A stretch of 64,000 bases of DNA from contig NZ_BMIN01000001.1 in the NCBI RefSeq assembly GCF_014642405.1, forward strand, positions 124,001-188,000, given 5' to 3'. This DNA is from Pontibacillus salipaludis. Lineage in GTDB: Bacteria > Bacillota > Bacilli > Bacillales > BH030062. Positions within the stretch are counted from its first letter, which is position 1; each line of letters opens with the position of its first letter. Positions 53,126 through 63,441 of this stretch are shown here, one piece after another. A model generated the notes under the pieces. The model saw only the letters and a list, made by a program, of their open reading frames with translations. It searched no databases and was not told where the DNA came from. Made by a program: the position numbers and the translations under genes.

Positions 53126-55147
53126 TTGAATAAGCGATTTTTTTACAATAAGGCTGATAGAAAAGATATTATATCCTTTTGTGGCTCAGTGTGGCCAGAA
53201 GAAGTAAGAGAAGTCATCCATCGGGCGGATCTTGCTTCCGAGCAATCGTTTATCTTTACGCATCGGTGGGATATGGAAAGGTGTGAAATTCCGGTAACTT
53301 TTGATAACAAGATCGACTGGACGTACCGATTTAAGGGAGATTTTGAGTGGACGGTTAACTTAAATCGAAGCAGATTCATGTCTGAATTAGGTCAAGCGTA
53401 TTGGTTAACGAGTGATGAGAAGTATGTAACCTCTTATATCAATCTATTAAAAGACTGGATTATGCAAAATCCATTATCAATAGAAGAAATACACTCAAGT
53501 AAGGAACAAAATTATAATGTTAAAGATACATGGCGAAAATTGGACAGTGGCATTCGTATTGTAAATTGGATAAAAGGGTATCAATGTGTGAGGGAATCAC
53601 GTTATTGGACGAGTGAAGTTGAGCAGCTCTTTAAGGAGGCCGTGCATTTACACGGCACTTATTTAAGTATAGCTTTTACTCCGCATGACAGGCAAAGTAA
53701 TTGGGGATTTTTAGAGACGAATGGGTTGTTTCAAATTGCTATGCTGTTTCCGGAGTTTCTTGAATCGAAAACTTGGCTTTCGATTGCTGTAGACCGCTTA
53801 GTAAGTATGTGTGAGTTGCAAATCTTTGAGGATGGCATGCATAACGAGCAAAGCCCTATGTATCATCACGAAGTGCTCCATTGTTTATTTGAGTGTGTAT
53901 GGCTAGCCAAGAAAAACGAATTTCCTTTGCCTTTCATATGCGAGGAATCTTTAGAACGCTTATTTCTCGCGTCTTTAGCCTTTGTCAAACCGACTGGCTA
54001 TCAACCTATGATTAGTGACAGTGATGATACGGATATACGAGATATACTATGTCGGGGAGCAGTCTTATTCAAGCGAGGAGATTTGAAGCATCAGGCTTAT
54101 GATCAATTGGATTATGAGAGTGTTTGGTACTACGGAAAAAAAGGGATAGATGAGTTTCATAACCTCGTTGCAAATCCACCTTCAGCAGCATCCATCCATT
54201 TATCCGAGAGTGGTTATTCCATAATGAGGAGCGGGTGGTCTGAAAGAAGTCATTATTGTTTATTTGACGGTGGTCATATGGATATTATCCAGGCACATGG
54301 ACATGATGATTTTTTACACATTGACCTAAATGTCTTTGGTCAGGATATGCTGATCGACACAGGTAGATACACGTACATGGAAGGTGAAGAACGAAGATAC
54401 TTTAAAGAATCTTTTCAACATAATACGACGATCGTAGATTATACTTCTATATCTGAGTTTAAAGATTCCTGGACGTGGGGCGAAATTGCAAGAACCACTC
54501 CGTCATATTGGAAGACATGTGAAGCTTTTGACTATGCTGAGGCGGGCCACGATGGTTATCGTAACTTAAAAGATCCCGTTCAAGTAGTGCGGAAGCTTCT
54601 ATTTGTTAAACCGTATTATTGGTTGGTCGTAGATGAATTCCAGGCGAATGAGGCACACCATTTTGCTCAACATTTTCATTTAAGTGAGGATGTTTCTGCG
54701 CATACTTATCCCAATCGCTCTGAAGCGGTGTGTAAATTGAATGAGAAGGAAGGACTATTCATTCGATCTATTACTTCAGCTAAGCTAACAAAGGACAGGT
54801 GTTGGATCTCTCGGAATTACAATGAGAAACATCCATCTTCTAAACTTGTATTTGAGCATCAGGCTATAGGTAAAACTCGAATGGTTACAGCTCTTATCCC
54901 GTTTCACGAAACAGTGACTGAAGATGTTGTTATAAAAGAAATAAAAGTAAGAAATACGATTGGTAATTATTGTACAAATGACGATGTAACAGGGTTGGAA
55001 ATCAATATAGGGAAAGAGAAGCATTGGTTGGTTGTATCTCATTCTGGACCGAACAGCTTCCAATTTGCAGGGCATCACATGACTGGATCAGTGATGCTCG
55101 TGAAGAATGAAGGAGATCGCCCTCTCAAATGGGTTGTTAAAGTTTAA
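53126..55147 (+). CDS. Heparinase II/III-like polysaccharide lyase
   Basis: 673 residues, TTG start after AGAGGAGG, no signal peptide, so probably cytoplasmic. N-terminal alpha/alpha toroid (about 60-340) with the WTYRFKGDFEWTVNLNR segment typical of heparinase II/III N-domains. The C-terminal beta domain (about 350-670) has AHGHDDFLHIDLNVFGQDMLIDTGRYTY, a metal/catalytic His-rich signature, then FQHNTTIVD. The family eliminates uronic-acid links in heparin-like, alginate or related oligomers. Cytoplasmic location suggests it acts on imported oligosaccharides. Confidence 0.88.
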   Translation: MNKRFFYNKADRKDIISFCGSVWPEEVREVIHRADLASEQSFIFTHRWDMERCEIPVTFDNKIDWTYRFKGDFEWTVNLNRSRFMSELGQAYWLTSDEKYVTSYINLLKDWIMQNPLSIEEIHSSKEQNYNVKDTWRKLDSGIRIVNWIKGYQCVRESRYWTSEVEQLFKEAVHLHGTYLSIAFTPHDRQSNWGFLETNGLFQIAMLFPEFLESKTWLSIAVDRLVSMCELQIFEDGMHNEQSPMYHHEVLHCLFECVWLAKKNEFPLPFICEESLERLFLASLAFVKPTGYQPMISDSDDTDIRDILCRGAVLFKRGDLKHQAYDQLDYESVWYYGKKGIDEFHNLVANPPSAASIHLSESGYSIMRSGWSERSHYCLFDGGHMDIIQAHGHDDFLHIDLNVFGQDMLIDTGRYTYMEGEERRYFKESFQHNTTIVDYTSISEFKDSWTWGEIARTTPSYWKTCEAFDYAEAGHDGYRNLKDPVQVVRKLLFVKPYYWLVVDEFQANEAHHFAQHFHLSEDVSAHTYPNRSEAVCKLNEKEGLFIRSITSAKLTKDRCWISRNYNEKHPSSKLVFEHQAIGKTRMVTALIPFHETVTEDVVIKEIKVRNTIGNYCTNDDVTGLEINIGKEKHWLVVSHSGPNSFQFAGHHMTGSVMLVKNEGDRPLKWVVKV

Positions 55148-55271
55148 ATCAACTCTATTAACGGACGTTTAACGGTCAGTCTATTTATCCTCTTATAACC
55201 ATAAACTCATCACAAAGGTGGTGGATTTATGGTTCTTTGTATTTCAAAATTTAATAGAAGGTGGTCTTTTC

Positions 55272-58052
55272 ATGAAAAAATGGATACAACGTAGACTGAT
55301 AGTTTTCTTGGTGCTGCTTATTCCTCTATTCTTCTTCCAGGGTGTGTCTCCTCATATTGGGCATGCCGAATCATCTCTAACTATTACTTCGCATCCAAAT
55401 GGTGACCTCCTTCCTGTTGGTGTTGTAAGAATCTCAGGGTCTTATTCAGCTGTTACGAATATTGAGGTAATTATCAATGCTATGACAGTAAATAAAGCTC
55501 AACTAGTTCCAAACTCTTCTGACTCTGGCGAATGGTTTTATGATCTTGATACCAACGACTTTGACGGAAGTGTAGAAATCGTTCTAAAAGGAACAAGTAC
55601 GATCACCAGATATTCCACTTGGTCTGAACCGCTTCTTCTTGAAGTGGATAATAATAAGGCCAACATTCCCGCAGTTATGATCCAGGACCCAAAAACGGAC
55701 ACAACCATCATGAAAAACACAAAGGTGACGGTAACTGCTTCAGGTAAAAATGATATAGAAGCGGTTTACGTCCGGGTGAATGGAGGAGAATGGACGCTTG
55801 CGAAAAGGAAAAGTGACATCTATTCATATCACTTAGCCACTCCTTCAGAACAAGACAAAACCTATAGCATTGAAGCTAAAGCTGTAGATAAGTTAGGTAA
55901 TATAGGTGTAAGCCAAACCGTATATGTGAGGACAGGGAACGGAAGGCCAGTTGACAATACTGTCGATAAACAGGATCGTTCCATGTGGATATGGGAAAAT
56001 GCTTCTTATAATTTAATCTACAATGAAGGTTCAAGAGACGTACTAGACGCTTTTGCAAAAGATACCACAACATTTAATCAGGATGCCATTACAACTCTTT
56101 ACCTTGGGGTAGATCGGTATTATGGAGTGGATATGCTTGAGGATGAGAGAGACCGAGTTCGGAATCTAGTTTCGTGGGCACATTCGAAAGGATATAAAGT
56201 CCATGCTCTTATTGCTGGCGGAACAAAACCACCTCATTTAGGAGCTTTTGAAAGGTATCATGATCTTGCTCTTAGAGAGGTTGAAAATATAATTAATTAT
56301 AATCTCTCTTCAAAGAGTGAAGAGCAATTCGATGGTGTGAATATAGATATCGAACCCTATATAGCTTCTCAGTTTAAAACAGAGAAACCTTCCTTGCAGA
56401 TTCAATATCTTGATTTATTAGAGAAGATTATGGATCTGAAACGTGTGTCTGACTCTAGTTTATTAATGGGAGCGGCTATCCCTAATTGGTATGACAGCTC
56501 TCCATATGCTGAGAATATTACATGGGGTTCCAACATGAAGGGTGGAGAAAGTGAAACAAAATGGTTATCTCAGCACATACAAGACATACTAGATTATATT
56601 TCAATCATGGATTATAGAGATTTTGCAGAAGGTTCAAATGGAATTATTGAAAGAGCTACAGATGAATTAGAATATGCGATTTCCATTAACAAACCAAACT
56701 CGGTCGTTATTGGGGTAGAAACAAAGGATATTGCAGATGGAGGAGACCCTGAACTTATATCGTTTAGAGAAGAAGGACGTACTTATATGGAACAAGAACT
56801 TGATAAGGTCTATGCTTCTATGAATTCATCCCCTTCTTTTGGTGGAATCGCGTTACATCACTATGATACATTGAGATATTTACCATCAGAATGGAGTGGC
56901 GATGGCGTATTTTGGGAGCCACCTCTTGATTCTGAAGCTCCGACACAAGTAGATCGTCAGCCGAATGCCTTATCAACTAGTTATCAATCGATTTTCATTG
57001 ATTATGGTAGAGCATACGATAATGGTGAAGTCGAACATTATGCGATTTACAGAGGTCTGACACCTGATTTCACACTAGATGAAAGTAATTTGGCCGGAGA
57101 ATCTAGAGGGTTATCCTATGTAGATGAGGGTTTACTAGCAGATACGACCTATTATTATAAGGTGGCAGCAGTTGATGTAAATGGAAACATGGGTCCAGCA
57201 TCTTCCGTCACATCAGCTACAACGACCCAAACATCCTTAAAGCCATTAACGGTTGAAGATGCTTCTATAAGCTATTCTAACGGAATAGCAAATGTAACGT
57301 TAACGGTTTCAGATTTACAAACGGGTTTACCTGTAAAGTCCAATCTAAGCGGAAGGTTTGAATATGTAAGTGGGAAAGTCGTAAATGGAACAACCGATAA
57401 TCAAGGACAGATTTCCTTCAACTCAGAAACGATTGGAACGAACAAAGGGAAAATTGGGTTTAAAATAAATGCAATCCAATCCTCAGGGTATTACTGGGCT
57501 TCTTCAAAGGATGTTTCTTATGATTTAGAGACTACCTGGGCGTTTGAAAGTGTCCCAGCAAGTGAGGATGCCTATGTACGAAGTGATTCTTATGGAGACC
57601 TAAACTATGGAGATTCTCCTATTCTAGAAGTAAAAGGTTTAGAGGAATCTGTTGTGAATTATAATCGTAGAGCTTATATTCAATTCTTACCAGAGCCATC
57701 GTCTCTTGTTAACCCTACTAAACTAACACTAAACTTTTATATCGACCGGGGTATTAGTGATTCTGAAGTATCAAGTGTACCGATCTCCATTTACGGAGCA
57801 GTCAACCAAGAATGGATTGAAGAGGACATTACGTGGAATACACAACCAGATTTATTAAACTTTAGCAAAGTGGGGGAGATAGAGGTATCAGCTAAGGGAT
57901 GGTACCAACTCGATTTAACAGAATGGGTTTCTAGTATAGAAAATGTTCACTCGCTTACCTTACGCCTCTCTGATGAGGCTCTGATGGATCGTTTAGTCCC
58001 TATTCAAAGTAAAGAGAGTACGAATCCTCCAACATTAGAAATTCGTAAGTAA
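55272..58052 (+). CDS. Secreted multidomain TIM-barrel glycosidase-like protein
   Basis: 926 residues from ATG 55272 (AGGTGG upstream). Signal peptide 1-34. Two Ig-like/stalk regions (about 35-225). A GH18-like barrel (about 235-560) with DGVNIDIEPY at 354-363, the position of the DxxDxDxE acids. A fibronectin III domain (about 570-660), a further beta domain (about 665-755) and a C-terminal DNRLRE/CBM-like domain (about 765-926) starting SEDAYVRSDSYGDLNYGDSP. No sortase motif. Probably the extracellular enzyme that opens the polymer before uptake. Exact glycosidase family uncertain. Confidence 0.82.
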   Translation: MKKWIQRRLIVFLVLLIPLFFFQGVSPHIGHAESSLTITSHPNGDLLPVGVVRISGSYSAVTNIEVIINAMTVNKAQLVPNSSDSGEWFYDLDTNDFDGSVEIVLKGTSTITRYSTWSEPLLLEVDNNKANIPAVMIQDPKTDTTIMKNTKVTVTASGKNDIEAVYVRVNGGEWTLAKRKSDIYSYHLATPSEQDKTYSIEAKAVDKLGNIGVSQTVYVRTGNGRPVDNTVDKQDRSMWIWENASYNLIYNEGSRDVLDAFAKDTTTFNQDAITTLYLGVDRYYGVDMLEDERDRVRNLVSWAHSKGYKVHALIAGGTKPPHLGAFERYHDLALREVENIINYNLSSKSEEQFDGVNIDIEPYIASQFKTEKPSLQIQYLDLLEKIMDLKRVSDSSLLMGAAIPNWYDSSPYAENITWGSNMKGGESETKWLSQHIQDILDYISIMDYRDFAEGSNGIIERATDELEYAISINKPNSVVIGVETKDIADGGDPELISFREEGRTYMEQELDKVYASMNSSPSFGGIALHHYDTLRYLPSEWSGDGVFWEPPLDSEAPTQVDRQPNALSTSYQSIFIDYGRAYDNGEVEHYAIYRGLTPDFTLDESNLAGESRGLSYVDEGLLADTTYYYKVAAVDVNGNMGPASSVTSATTTQTSLKPLTVEDASISYSNGIANVTLTVSDLQTGLPVKSNLSGRFEYVSGKVVNGTTDNQGQISFNSETIGTNKGKIGFKINAIQSSGYYWASSKDVSYDLETTWAFESVPASEDAYVRSDSYGDLNYGDSPILEVKGLEESVVNYNRRAYIQFLPEPSSLVNPTKLTLNFYIDRGISDSEVSSVPISIYGAVNQEWIEEDITWNTQPDLLNFSKVGEIEVSAKGWYQLDLTEWVSSIENVHSLTLRLSDEALMDRLVPIQSKESTNPPTLEIRK

Positions 58053-58056
58053 CAAG

Positions 58057-58088
58057 AAAGGTTGCCCCTAAATAGGAGGCAACCTTTT
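58057..58088. terminator. Bidirectional terminator between the polysaccharide operon and yesN-like gene
   Basis: AAAGGTTGCC and GGCAACCTTT stem, loop partly paired, T-run following. Confidence 0.78.
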
Positions 58089-58089
58089 A

Positions 58090-59133
58090 TTATTCAACTC
58101 CAATACGTTTTCTGTATTCAGTTGGAGTATATCCGGTGATTTTTTTGAAGGTCTTCGTAAAATGTGGATAATCTACATAACCAATGGCATCTGCAATTTC
58201 ATAAGTTTTATAGATCGGATTCTTTAATAATGTTTTAGCCTTATCTATACGTAACTTTGTTACAAATTGTTTATAGCTCTCTCCCATTTCCTTCTTAAAC
58301 TCCATACTGAAGTAGGAAGGAGACATATCCACTATGTTTGCTACTTCATTTAGGGTCAATGTACTTTCTTTGTAATTTGCCTCTATATATCGAGCGGCAG
58401 AAAGGATATTTGCTTTATGACCAATATTTCTTTTTTGCTTTAGAAGATTGATCCAATTTTTGCAATGTGTCGTCAGGTGGTCTTGAAGAAGGTCGGTCTC
58501 ATTAGGGAATGGTTTACGAGATGGTAGATTGTATGAGGTGCGATTCTCTAAGTTAGTCGTAATAGTAGTGAATAAATCCTGATAAAAGTCGTTTGTAAGG
58601 GAAGTAGTAAACCCTTTTTCTTGTAAAGCTTTGTGGATCTCGCTGATTCTCTTAACAAGCTTCTCTTCTTCAAGCATCCACACCAAATTACTGATCTCCT
58701 TAGCCGATGAGTTTATTAACCCCAGGCGCTCCTGACGCTCAGAATAGGAGGGGTGCTCTTGTTGGATCTGATTATAAACAGTATTTAATGTAGAGAGAAA
58801 TAAATCCGGTTTAATGGGTTTCAATAGAAAGTCACTTACGCCATACCTTAAAGCTTGTTGGGCGTATATGAATTCATCATAACCTGATATAACGATAAAC
58901 TTCACTTGATGATCTACAGACCTTACTTTTTGAATGAAATCTAACCCATTTAGTTTAGGCATTCGTATATCTGTAATGATTAGATGAGGGTGGTACTTAG
59001 AAACGAGCTCCATCGCTTCTTGACCATCATTTGCTTCGCCTACGACTTGAAACCCTGTTTCATTCTTATGAATTAGAGCTGAAATACTCCGCTTAATTAA
59101 TTTCTCATCATCCACCGTTATGACTTTGAACAC
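58090..59133 (-). CDS. AraC-type response regulator (YesN-like)
   Basis: 347 residues, GTG start after GGAGGCGTAATT. Receiver domain (1-125) with VDDEKLIKRSIS, phospho-acceptor Asp in HLIITDIRMP and Lys in FLLKPIKPD. Variable linker, then an AraC HTH domain (about 245-345) with LNEVANIVDMSPSYFSMEFKKEMGESYKQFVTKLRIDKAKTLL. It follows the sensor gene by two bases. Such pairs sense extracellular oligosaccharide and activate the neighbouring importer. Confidence 0.94.
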   Translation of the reverse strand: MFKVITVDDEKLIKRSISALIHKNETGFQVVGEANDGQEAMELVSKYHPHLIITDIRMPKLNGLDFIQKVRSVDHQVKFIVISGYDEFIYAQQALRYGVSDFLLKPIKPDLFLSTLNTVYNQIQQEHPSYSERQERLGLINSSAKEISNLVWMLEEEKLVKRISEIHKALQEKGFTTSLTNDFYQDLFTTITTNLENRTSYNLPSRKPFPNETDLLQDHLTTHCKNWINLLKQKRNIGHKANILSAARYIEANYKESTLTLNEVANIVDMSPSYFSMEFKKEMGESYKQFVTKLRIDKAKTLLKNPIYKTYEIADAIGYVDYPHFTKTFKKITGYTPTEYRKRIGVE

Positions 59134-59135
59134 AA

Positions 59136-60962
59136 TTACGCCTCCTTTATTGTATCTTCCATACGTAAAGGCAAACGGATTTCAATAACCGTACCAGATT
59201 GGTTAGACTTCTTGATGAACAATCCATAAGGAAACCCTAATTCAGAGTGAATTCGCTTATGAACGTTTAAGAGTCCAATACGTTTTGTCGTTCTATAATC
59301 TTCAGGTGGCTCTGTATTGTGTATAAAGGCATAGTTATATGCTTCTGTGGTTTCGGCTACCATGCCTTTGCCGTGGTCAACCAGGTATAAAAGATAATCA
59401 TGATTAACTTTCTTCCCGTATATTCCAATAAAAGTTGGAACTAAGGAATGTTCTTCATAACCATGAGAGAATGCATTTTCGATTATAGGTTGAAGCGTTA
59501 ACCTTGGTGTTAAAACATGTGAAATCAATGATTCGTCTACCTCAATAGAGACATGTAGCCCTTCAAAACGTTCCAGTTGAATTTGAAAATAAGCTTTAAT
59601 ATGCTGCAGCTCTTCTTCTAGTGAGACAACCTTCTTTGTATTGCTAACATTGTAGCGGAACATGTCAGCAAGAGAGGTCGTCATGCGACTAATTTCCATT
59701 TGATCTTCAATTATGGCGTAGGAATTAATGATCTCTAGCGTGTTATATAGAAAGTGAGGATTAATTTGAGACTGCATCGCCTGTAACTCCGCTTCTTTCG
59801 TTTTAATCTGTAATTCCTGTTCTTTTAATTTCGACAAGCGGATCTGCTGTATGAGCTCAGAAAGTTTCTCCGTCATACTGTAAAAACTGTTATATAGGTC
59901 ACTAATCTCATCTTCTTGATAAAGGGCAAGGGGACGAGGCTTTTCTGTTGGGAACTTTCCAGAAGCCACTTCTCGCATGAGTTTCTGCAAATGCTGTAGG
60001 GAGTAAGTTAATGTGAAAGAAAAGCCTCCTACGAAAAGAATAGCAAGTCCTATCAAAATTAAACCTACTAGAATGGTGAAATTCCTAAGTGTTACTAACC
60101 TAGTCATCGCATCTTCTAAAGGAACGCTAGCCATGATCATCCAATTAGCATGTGGGAGAGATTCTCGAACTAGTAAGTTTTTTTGTTTATCAAGCTGAGT
60201 AATAAAAGAAATGTTCTCATCCGTATAATCAGCTTGGAACGGTTGCCCTAATTGGTTACGAAGCGGATGATAGACAATTGTATTATCCTCATTAACTAAC
60301 CACACCTCATTGAAATGATGATCTGTTATCTCATTCAATATAGAAGCAATTTGGTTAAGATGAAGGTCTACTACGAGTAAGCCAATCGTTTCATAAGTGT
60401 TTTTATCATATATTTTTTGAACAATTGTCAGAATAGGAGTAGATTCATAAAAGCTTAAATCTAGTAGTTCATAACTCTCAAATTGTTCATGGTTGTTCCA
60501 TAAATCTATATTTCTTTTTTTTATCTCATTAATATCAATAAATCCCTTCACCTGAGAGTAATTATGTTCTTGCCTCCCATCTTTGCTGATTAACGACAGG
60601 CCAAAAATATCAGAACGTCCATTTAGGATTTGTCCAAATATCTCTTCTTGAATTCTTTTCGTTTCAATATACTGATCGTAACGTGTATCAGGGGTATGAT
60701 TAGATTTCAAATAGTTCTGTATAGAAGTACTACTTAGAAGGGGAGTTGTGGCTTTTTGTAAGTCAGCCAAATAAAAAGATAAGTATTCCTTGGTTTGGTT
60801 TAGAAGTTGTTGGCTGGCATGAACAGCGTTATCTTGTATAGCAGTGGTTGTTCTTTCGTACCAAATGTATCCGAATACTAGCAGGGGAGTACATACAAAG
60901 ATAATGATTACCCATAACAATTTAGATTGAATAGACCTTCTATGAAAGAGATCATTCTTCAA
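59136..60962 (-). CDS. Sensor histidine kinase (YesM-like, His_kinase family)
   Basis: 608 residues, TTG start after GAAAGGGTGAA. Membrane helix (about 13-35), large extracytoplasmic Cache-like sensor (about 36-300), second helix (about 302-325), HAMP, then the His_kinase domain with QSQINPHFLYNTLEIINSYAI (phospho-His) and an ATPase domain with QPIIENAFSHGYE and DHGKGM. Divergent from the binding-protein gene at 61104. Likely senses the polysaccharide product, with or without a binding protein. Confidence 0.94.
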   Translation of the reverse strand: MKNDLFHRRSIQSKLLWVIIIFVCTPLLVFGYIWYERTTTAIQDNAVHASQQLLNQTKEYLSFYLADLQKATTPLLSSTSIQNYLKSNHTPDTRYDQYIETKRIQEEIFGQILNGRSDIFGLSLISKDGRQEHNYSQVKGFIDINEIKKRNIDLWNNHEQFESYELLDLSFYESTPILTIVQKIYDKNTYETIGLLVVDLHLNQIASILNEITDHHFNEVWLVNEDNTIVYHPLRNQLGQPFQADYTDENISFITQLDKQKNLLVRESLPHANWMIMASVPLEDAMTRLVTLRNFTILVGLILIGLAILFVGGFSFTLTYSLQHLQKLMREVASGKFPTEKPRPLALYQEDEISDLYNSFYSMTEKLSELIQQIRLSKLKEQELQIKTKEAELQAMQSQINPHFLYNTLEIINSYAIIEDQMEISRMTTSLADMFRYNVSNTKKVVSLEEELQHIKAYFQIQLERFEGLHVSIEVDESLISHVLTPRLTLQPIIENAFSHGYEEHSLVPTFIGIYGKKVNHDYLLYLVDHGKGMVAETTEAYNYAFIHNTEPPEDYRTTKRIGLLNVHKRIHSELGFPYGLFIKKSNQSGTVIEIRLPLRMEDTIKEA

Positions 60963-61072
60963 GAGCTATTCACCCTTTCATTGTGGTTTATATCTAATAC
61001 ATTTTTGAAAAAAACACAACAAATCAAATCGATGTCTATTCTGTAATTTCGACTGTAGTACTAAGATAATCG

Positions 61073-61086
61073 TGTAAGCGTTAACA
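61073..61086 (+). promoter_or_regulatory. CcpA binding site (cre) before the sugar importer
   Basis: TGTAAGCGTTAACA fits TGWNANCGNTNWCA at every position, 18 bases before the binding-protein start, where it would block transcription. Confidence 0.8.
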
Positions 61087-61103
61087 AAAGAGGGGGAGAC
61101 GGG

Positions 61104-62441
61104 ATGAAGTATTCACAGAAATTTGGCCTTTTATTATTACTTTCTTTGATTTTAGCTTTTTCTATGGCAGGATGTAGCAATGAATCGGATGCTGACAGTG
61201 AAAACTCAGACGAGCAAGTGGAGATTAAGCTAGGATATTACTCATCTGGTAGTGCTGATGAAAAAATGGAAGAGCTTATTGATCAATTTGAAGAAAAACA
61301 TCCGAATATTAAAGTTACTACTCAAAATGCCCCTTATTCTCAGTTCTTTCAAAAGTTAGATACACAAATTGCAGGTAATAATGCTCCAGATGTATGGTTA
61401 TCTGATGGGGTGCTCGTATCAAAATATGCTGAACGTGGTGCGGCAAAAGATGTAACTGGTTGGATTGAAAGAGATTTAAATAAGGATGAGTATTATGGTC
61501 TTGATTTTAATAAAGATGCTAGCGGAAAGTACTTTGCTGTTCCACAAGGTATTCAAATCGGAGCTTTGTTTTATAACAAGGATATGTTTGATGAAGCGGG
61601 TGTAGACTACCCAGATGATACTTGGACGTGGGACCAACTACAAGAAACAGCAGCACAGTTAACGATTGATGCTAACGGTAAGCGAGCAACGGATGATGGT
61701 TTCAATTCAGAAGCAGTCAATCAATATGGGATGACATTCTTTAACATCACAGAAGGATGGATGCCTGTATTGAAATCTTTCGGTGGTGGTGTTTTGGATG
61801 AAGAGTTAAAGAATTCAGTCATTGATTCTGAGGAGAATAAAAAAGCTATGGAATGGATCGTTGATGGGATGCAAAAAGGTGTCTTAACAGATCCATCTGA
61901 CCTTCAAAGTTTCCAAAGTCCAATGTCACCTTTCCCAAGCGGTACTGCGGCAATGAGAATAGGGATTTATGCAAGGGTACTAGCAGCCAATGAAACGGGT
62001 ATAAATTACGATGTTACAGTTTTGCCAAAAGGTCCAGACGGTAAGCGGTTCGCTCCTGTAATTGCAAACTCTTGGATTGTAAATAATAATAGCTCAGACG
62101 AAAAAGCAGAAGCGGCTTGGGAATGGGTTAAATTCTGGGTTACAGAAGATGAAGTCCAAAAGGAATGGGCTGAATTAGGTGAAGCGGTACCTGTTAAGAA
62201 GTCTGTTGCCAACTCTGATTTGTTCTTAAACTCTGGTGATAACACGATTAACAAGCAAGCATTCTTAGATAGTTTTGAATTTGCAGGAACACTCGATACA
62301 AATGCTGTATGGTCTGAGTGGCTTCAAAAGTTTAACGACAACATAAACAGAGCCTTCTTAAATGAAACAAGTATAGAAGAAGCATTGCAACAAGCAGACA
62401 AGGAAGTGAAGAAAGTTTTGGATGATTTTTATAAGGAATAA
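61104..62441 (+). CDS. Carbohydrate ABC importer substrate-binding lipoprotein
   Basis: 445 residues with a lipoprotein signal (LAFSMAGCSNES, lipidated Cys). Family 1 extracellular solute-binding fold: EIKLGYYSSGSADEKMEELIDQFEEKHPNIKVT, NNAPDVWLSDG and TWDQLQETAAQLT. It follows GAGGGGGAGACGGG. This class delivers oligosaccharides to MalFG-type permeases, encoded just downstream. Catabolite control through the cre site. Ligand presumably the product of the secreted enzyme or lyase substrate. Confidence 0.94.
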   Translation: MKYSQKFGLLLLLSLILAFSMAGCSNESDADSENSDEQVEIKLGYYSSGSADEKMEELIDQFEEKHPNIKVTTQNAPYSQFFQKLDTQIAGNNAPDVWLSDGVLVSKYAERGAAKDVTGWIERDLNKDEYYGLDFNKDASGKYFAVPQGIQIGALFYNKDMFDEAGVDYPDDTWTWDQLQETAAQLTIDANGKRATDDGFNSEAVNQYGMTFFNITEGWMPVLKSFGGGVLDEELKNSVIDSEENKKAMEWIVDGMQKGVLTDPSDLQSFQSPMSPFPSGTAAMRIGIYARVLAANETGINYDVTVLPKGPDGKRFAPVIANSWIVNNNSSDEKAEAAWEWVKFWVTEDEVQKEWAELGEAVPVKKSVANSDLFLNSGDNTINKQAFLDSFEFAGTLDTNAVWSEWLQKFNDNINRAFLNETSIEEALQQADKEVKKVLDDFYKE

Positions 62442-62470
62442 CCAAATTTAAAGAAGAAAGTGTGTCCTAG

Positions 62471-63418
62471 ATGCCAAAACTTGTAGATCGAGTTAAACCT
62501 CTTAAAAATCGTAAACGAAAGAAATTATCAGCAGAAGGGAGATGGGGATTCCTAATGGTTTCCCCATACCTTATTCAATTCGTTGTATTCTTGTCATTTC
62601 CTCTAGCTGCTTCCTTATATTTTAGTTTCTCAAAATACGACATGCTAAATGCTCCTAAATGGATCGGAGTTGAAAATTACACAACGCTTATACAGGATCC
62701 TGTGTTTCATAAAGCCCTTTGGAATACCTTTTACTTTACGATTTTGTTCGTACCTGCTCAAACGATTCTCGCATTAGTTCTTGCTGTTGCGCTTAATCAG
62801 AGTTTAAAAGGGTTAAAGTTTTTTAGAATTGCTCATTTTATCCCTGTTATTTGTTCGTGGACCGTTGTCCTCTACGTGGCAGATGCCATTTTAAATCCCC
62901 GCTTTGGTCTTGCAAATACAATCCTTGTGAAATTAGGAAACAACCCGCAACCATGGCTAAGTGATGAAGCATTGATCATCCCTGTTCTTGTTGCTGTCGC
63001 TGTATGGAAAGGGGTCGGTTACATGATGATTATCTTTTTAGCTGGCCTTCAAAATGTACCAGAGGATTTGTATGAGGCAGCTGAAATAGAAGGGGCAGGG
63101 GTTTGGAAGAAATTCAGACACGTAACAGTACCGTTGATTTCAGGGACTACGTTTCTCGTATTAGTTCTAACAACCATCACAACTTTTCAATCCTTTGAAC
63201 AAATCTATGTCATGACAAGTCATTTAGGTGATGTAACCTCTGCAGGAGGACCGAATAACGCGAGTATGGTACTGATGCTCTATTTATTTCAACAAGGCTT
63301 TTCCTTCTTAAAGATGGGGTATGCGTCCGCTATTGCATGGGTGTTGTTTATCATCTTATTTGGCATCACGATGATTCAACTAAAGCTGCAAAAAAAGTGG
63401 GTTTACTATGAGAAATAG
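62471..63418 (+). CDS. Carbohydrate ABC importer permease, MalF/LacF type
   Basis: 315 residues with about six membrane helices. N-terminal SAEGRWGFLMVSPYLIQFVVFLSFPLAASLYFSFSKYD and the EAA loop YEAAEIEGAGVWKKFRHVTVPLISG are typical of sugar importers of the MalF/UgpA group. Starts 29 bases after the binding protein. Confidence 0.94.
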   Translation: MPKLVDRVKPLKNRKRKKLSAEGRWGFLMVSPYLIQFVVFLSFPLAASLYFSFSKYDMLNAPKWIGVENYTTLIQDPVFHKALWNTFYFTILFVPAQTILALVLAVALNQSLKGLKFFRIAHFIPVICSWTVVLYVADAILNPRFGLANTILVKLGNNPQPWLSDEALIIPVLVAVAVWKGVGYMMIIFLAGLQNVPEDLYEAAEIEGAGVWKKFRHVTVPLISGTTFLVLVLTTITTFQSFEQIYVMTSHLGDVTSAGGPNNASMVLMLYLFQQGFSFLKMGYASAIAWVLFIILFGITMIQLKLQKKWVYYEK

Positions 63419-63441
63419 TCTGTTATGTTGGGGTGTTAATC

